Assembly (NCBI GenBank): GCA_031629035.1
Contig: JAVLUG010000017.1
Location: forward strand, 1 to 64,000
Reading direction: 5' to 3'
Length of the DNA: 64,000 nucleotides
Source of the DNA: MVYY01 sp012517575
Lineage (GTDB): Bacteria > Bacteroidota > Bacteroidia > Bacteroidales > Paludibacteraceae
Shown: in pieces, positions 60,932 through 64,000 of the stretch
How the letters are laid out: each line of letters opens with the position of its first letter
How positions within the stretch are numbered: the first letter of the stretch is position 1
Position numbers and translations under genes: made by a program
Notes under the pieces: model-generated
What the model saw: only the letters and a program-made list of their open reading frames with translations
Database searches by the model: none
Told to the model about the DNA's origin: nothing

Positions 60932-63784
60932 AGTGTTTTCCATATTTCGGCCGAATCGTCCCATTCTTCCTCGAGCTCCACCGTTGAGTGCCCGCATTCG
61001 GTACGAGAAACTCAACATGAAATAACTCGTCAATGCGTTGGTTTCGGAATCGGATAAGTAGTTGGAGCCGACATTACGACTGATATTCAGACGTTGTTGC
61101 AGAATGTCGTTGATGATCAGGCGCAACTGTCCCCTATTTCCTTTCAGGAACGATTTACTGATTTGTGCATTCCAGATAATCTCGTCCTTGTTGTATCCTG
61201 CCGAAAGTCCTCGATTAGCCGTCCAGCGAATATCGCTCGAAATCGAAAACGATTTGGGCAGTGTGAGTTGGGTATTGTACGAAAGATTATATCGATAGGA
61301 ATGTTGCGAATTCAAGTGTTCGAGGGAATAATCCGTATTGGAATAATTGACGGTTCCCCGAAATTGACCGTAATACCAGTCGTTGCTATAACTCAAAGTC
61401 AAGGATTCGGAGAGGTTGGAAGTTTTGGAGATATTCTTTTGACTCTCCTTGCTTACGCGCGTATAGCCGATTTGATTTTGGTATCCTACATTGGTATGCG
61501 TCGTGAATCTCAATTTCATTTTTTTGTCAAGCGCACCGGCATAGAGCAATGTTCCGTTGGTGTTCCACGATCCACTGACATTTATCGGCATGGTATGCTG
61601 AATGCCGTCTTCGTAGGAAGTGAAATTTACAATATCGTTCTGCACATAACTATAATTACAGGTAGCCGTCAACGAACGTTGTTTTTCGCGTTGATTGTAA
61701 TTATATTCCAACGAACCGTTGTGATTGAACGATGCGAGCAAATCGGGATTGCCCGTTCGAATATTCAATGGATTAGTCGTATTGGGTGTAGGGTCAAGTT
61801 GATTGATTGAAGGTTGTCGGGTAGTGCCATTGTAACGAAACCTAAAATTCTTCCGAATAGCTTTATTTCCCAATCGATAATTAAACTCAAGCTGAGGAGC
61901 ATAATTCACGGCTTTTCTCGGTTGAGGATCGAATACAACGGAATCTGTTCCGTTTTGAAACCAATTGTCGATAAAACTTTTGCTGTTGATATACAATGGC
62001 GCAATATTGATGCCGATATTATAGGAATATTTCGGTAATTGTGCACGAAAGTTTAACCGAATATTCTGTGATGTTGTCAGATTTTCGGAGCTTTTGCTGT
62101 ATTCCGGATTCAGACGGGTATAATCGAGCAGCGTGGAATCGTAATCGAAAGTTCTTCTCAGATTTTCAGTGGTGTTACGCTGTACATTATAGGCAAAATT
62201 GAGAAAATAATTTTTCGCAATGGGTTCTACATAGGTGAATCTGAAATTGGCCGAATTGCGATCGGCTTCGGAGTTCGATAGCTGGTTGAGACGTGTTATC
62301 CTCACCGTCGGAGCATAAATGTCGGTTTCGGAAATATTGTTGCCCGATCCCGTATTTTTACTGGTGTTGAACGATCCGCTAAAACTGATGCGACGTCCTT
62401 TCTTCGAAAGTTTGCGTGAAATATCCACTTGCAGACCCAAATCGGTTCCGTCGGAATTCAACCGGTTGTTCGAAGCACTCTCATTGGCCAATTCTCCGTC
62501 TTCGGCATTGATATGCGTTTGCTGCGCCGAAGATTGTCGCGACAAAGACCAGTTGCGCGAAAACGCAGGCGTAACGAGAATCGTTGTGAGGGTATCGGGA
62601 TTATATTCCAGTTTGGCTGAGAAAGAAAAATTGTTGTTGAAATCGCGCGACGAAGAATTGGAAAATCGATAAGTCGTACTGTCGTTTTCGAAAAAGTTGG
62701 TACGATGGTCTTTCCTAATGATATTATTGTCGCCATAGTTGTAGGAGGCATTCCCACCAATTTTCAATTTATCGCCGATAACGTCGGCCGTATTTATGCC
62801 AAATACGTTCGAGCTGGTGATTCCACCTCCGCTATCGCCGCTACCTCGACTCATGCGCACCGCATTTTGTCGATTAGTCGAACCTCGTTCGTTGATATTG
62901 TTGGCATTGGCAATCAACGATAGCTGATCATTGTCCGAAAACCGATTGGCATTTCCATTCAGCGTATATCTCGACTGATCGGCCGATGGGTTTCGGGTCA
63001 TATTTCCGATTCCACCATTCACATTTCCAATCCAACCCTGCTTCATGCCTTTCTTAATCGTGATATTGATAATGGTCTCCGGATCGTCGTCTTCCACGCC
63101 GGTCAGAATTGCCAAATCCGATTGTTTTTCAACAACCTGAATTTTGTCCACCATGTCGGCATTAAGGTTTTTGGTTGCCATTTTCGGGTCGTTTCCGAAA
63201 AACTCCTTTCCGTCCACAAACACTCTTCGAACAGTTTTGCCCGCTGCCGTCTTTATTTTTCCCTCGTTGTCGACCTCCACACCCGGGAGACGTTTCAGCA
63301 GATCTTCCACTACTGCTCCTTCCGGCACTTTAAATGCCGCAGCGTTGTATTCGACAGTGTCTTCGCGCACCTGCATTTCGGGAACTTGGGCAACAATGGT
63401 AATTTCGTTGAGCTTCACTTCGGATGGTGAAAGCACAATGGTGCCCAGATTAATCCTTGCGGAGGATGCAAGCGCGAGATCAACCACTTTTTCCACCGGC
63501 TTATATCCGATGTAACTCAATCGTAATTTGTATTTGCCTTGCGCAACATTTTTCAATTCGAATTGCCCAGCCTGATTCGTGGTAGTGCCCACAACCAGCG
63601 AATCGCTTCGATTGCCGATCAGCGAAACCGTAACCAGTTCCAATTTGCTTTGATCAACCGAATCAACCACCACTCCCGAAATCGCATATCTTCCGACGCT
63701 ATGTCCTGCCGTATTCTGTGCTTCCAGCGCATAAAGAGGGAACATCAGAAGTAGCAGCATCAACTGTTTTATAAAGTAATTCAT
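60926..63784 (-). CDS. Outer-membrane beta-barrel protein with CarboxypepD_reg and plug domains (TonB-dependent receptor-like)
   Basis: The 952-residue protein has a signal peptide (LMLLLLMFPLYALEAQ). A CarboxypepD_reg-like domain (about 32-115, ISGVVVDSV...GQFELKNVAQGKYKLRLSYIGYKPV) and a TonB-plug-like domain (about 125-240, VPEGAVVEDLLKRLPGVEV...GKTVRRVFVDGKEFFG) follow. The rest is a large beta barrel of the OMP_b-brl_3 type, rich in Asn/Ser and alternating aromatic strands. It is probably a receptor or transporter, with no SusD partner visible. GC content is clearly higher than in the island to its left. Its last codons lie in a CRISPR repeat half, so the C-terminus MENTL may be altered from the ancestral protein. 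Confidence 0.88.
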   Translation of the reverse strand: MNYFIKQLMLLLLMFPLYALEAQNTAGHSVGRYAISGVVVDSVDQSKLELVTVSLIGNRSDSLVVGTTTNQAGQFELKNVAQGKYKLRLSYIGYKPVEKVVDLALASSARINLGTIVLSPSEVKLNEITIVAQVPEMQVREDTVEYNAAAFKVPEGAVVEDLLKRLPGVEVDNEGKIKTAAGKTVRRVFVDGKEFFGNDPKMATKNLNADMVDKIQVVEKQSDLAILTGVEDDDPETIINITIKKGMKQGWIGNVNGGIGNMTRNPSADQSRYTLNGNANRFSDNDQLSLIANANNINERGSTNRQNAVRMSRGSGDSGGGITSSNVFGINTADVIGDKLKIGGNASYNYGDNNIIRKDHRTNFFENDSTTYRFSNSSSRDFNNNFSFSAKLEYNPDTLTTILVTPAFSRNWSLSRQSSAQQTHINAEDGELANESASNNRLNSDGTDLGLQVDISRKLSKKGRRISFSGSFNTSKNTGSGNNISETDIYAPTVRITRLNQLSNSEADRNSANFRFTYVEPIAKNYFLNFAYNVQRNTTENLRRTFDYDSTLLDYTRLNPEYSKSSENLTTSQNIRLNFRAQLPKYSYNIGINIAPLYINSKSFIDNWFQNGTDSVVFDPQPRKAVNYAPQLEFNYRLGNKAIRKNFRFRYNGTTRQPSINQLDPTPNTTNPLNIRTGNPDLLASFNHNGSLEYNYNQREKQRSLTATCNYSYVQNDIVNFTSYEDGIQHTMPINVSGSWNTNGTLLYAGALDKKMKLRFTTHTNVGYQNQIGYTRVSKESQKNISKTSNLSESLTLSYSNDWYYGQFRGTVNYSNTDYSLEHLNSQHSYRYNLSYNTQLTLPKSFSISSDIRWTANRGLSAGYNKDEIIWNAQISKSFLKGNRGQLRLIINDILQQRLNISRNVGSNYLSDSETNALTSYFMLSFSYRMRALNGGARGRMGRFGRNMENTL

Positions 63785-63961
63785 TACTTGTCTTTAAACA
63801 TTTTGTATGATTTTTTTATAAAATACTGATAGTCAATAAAAAAGATATTTTTTGTTTGGTGGTAAATCGTTGATGGATAAAAGCTTTATAACTGGTGAGT
63901 AGAATTTTCTACAGTATTTGTTGGATTTCAGAACTTGTGGTTATAAGTTATTGATAACAAA

Positions 63962-63986
63962 AAAAGGAGGAGAAAATCCCCCTTTT
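63962..63986 (-). terminator. Terminator of a gene beyond the right edge
   Basis: Arms 63962-63971 and 63977-63986 pair over 10 positions with one mismatch. A T run follows on the minus strand, so it likely ends a minus-strand gene lying to the right of the window. Confidence 0.6.
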
Positions 63987-64000
63987 ATTTTGAAATTAAT

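Noticed and set aside
1..64000. tRNA or rRNA genes
   Set aside because: None was recognised by eye; a tRNA scan would be needed to exclude a diverged one.

Overview
The window looks like chromosome of a low-GC Bacteroidota, most likely order Bacteroidales. Supporting signs are the lineage-specific promoter signature (TTTG about 20 nt upstream of TAnnTTTG) before many genes, the gene families present (DUF349, DUF1599 next to a DoxX/MauE-like protein and tpiA, DUF721, DUF4369-thioredoxin lipoproteins, LptF-like permease, CarboxypepD_reg outer-membrane barrel), lipoprotein signals ending in Cys, and a type II-C CRISPR locus with a 47-nt repeat.

Region 1 (1-24.7 kb) is ordinary core chromosome. 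It carries a Sua5/YciO-family protein, tpiA with its usual neighbours, an acyl-CoA carboxyltransferase plus biotin carrier, a LysM glucosaminidase, cytidine deaminase, an LptF/G permease, ribBA, an SDR, a DUF349 protein, a Wza/Wzc polysaccharide-export pair, queG, mdh, a Fur/PerR regulator, a glycosyltransferase and an aldo/keto reductase.

Region 2 (25.0-35.0 kb) is a complete type II-C CRISPR-Cas locus. A tracrRNA on the minus strand is divergent from cas9. A plus-strand operon follows: cas9, a DUF6155 gene, cas1, a broken four-helix-bundle gene, cas2, a coiled-coil J-domain-like gene and a HIRAN gene. The array has 24 full repeats plus one truncated repeat. The anti-repeat, the downstream terminator and the promoters all indicate that the array is transcribed on the minus strand, right to left. 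Each repeat contains a match to the Bacteroidetes promoter, so every spacer may have its own transcription start.

Region 3 (about 34.97-60.91 kb) is a 26-kb accessory island that appears to sit inside the terminal CRISPR repeat. Repeat bases 1-19 lie at its left edge. Bases 22-46 lie at its right edge in the same orientation, overlapping the stop codon of the outer-membrane protein gene beyond. The island holds a truncated IS110 transposase, an AraC regulator divergent from an eight-gene operon of secreted hydrolases and oxidoreductases, an IS3-like remnant, a nonsense-mutated PGN_0703-type nuclease gene beside a second putative PD-(D/E)XK protein, an RNA-repair-like set (HD hydrolase, ADP-ribosylglycohydrolase, Rnl2-type RNA ligase), a second HIRAN protein, an SF1 helicase-nuclease, a WYL regulator, a deletion scar fusing hsdM to an AlbA/Schlafen-type ATP-binding gene, and a SIR2-HerA defence pair. 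It reads as a defence island assembled and eroded by several events.

Region 4 (60.9-64.0 kb) returns to chromosome with a large outer-membrane beta-barrel protein and a terminator belonging to a gene beyond the window. All functional calls are from reading the sequence; no database search was run.
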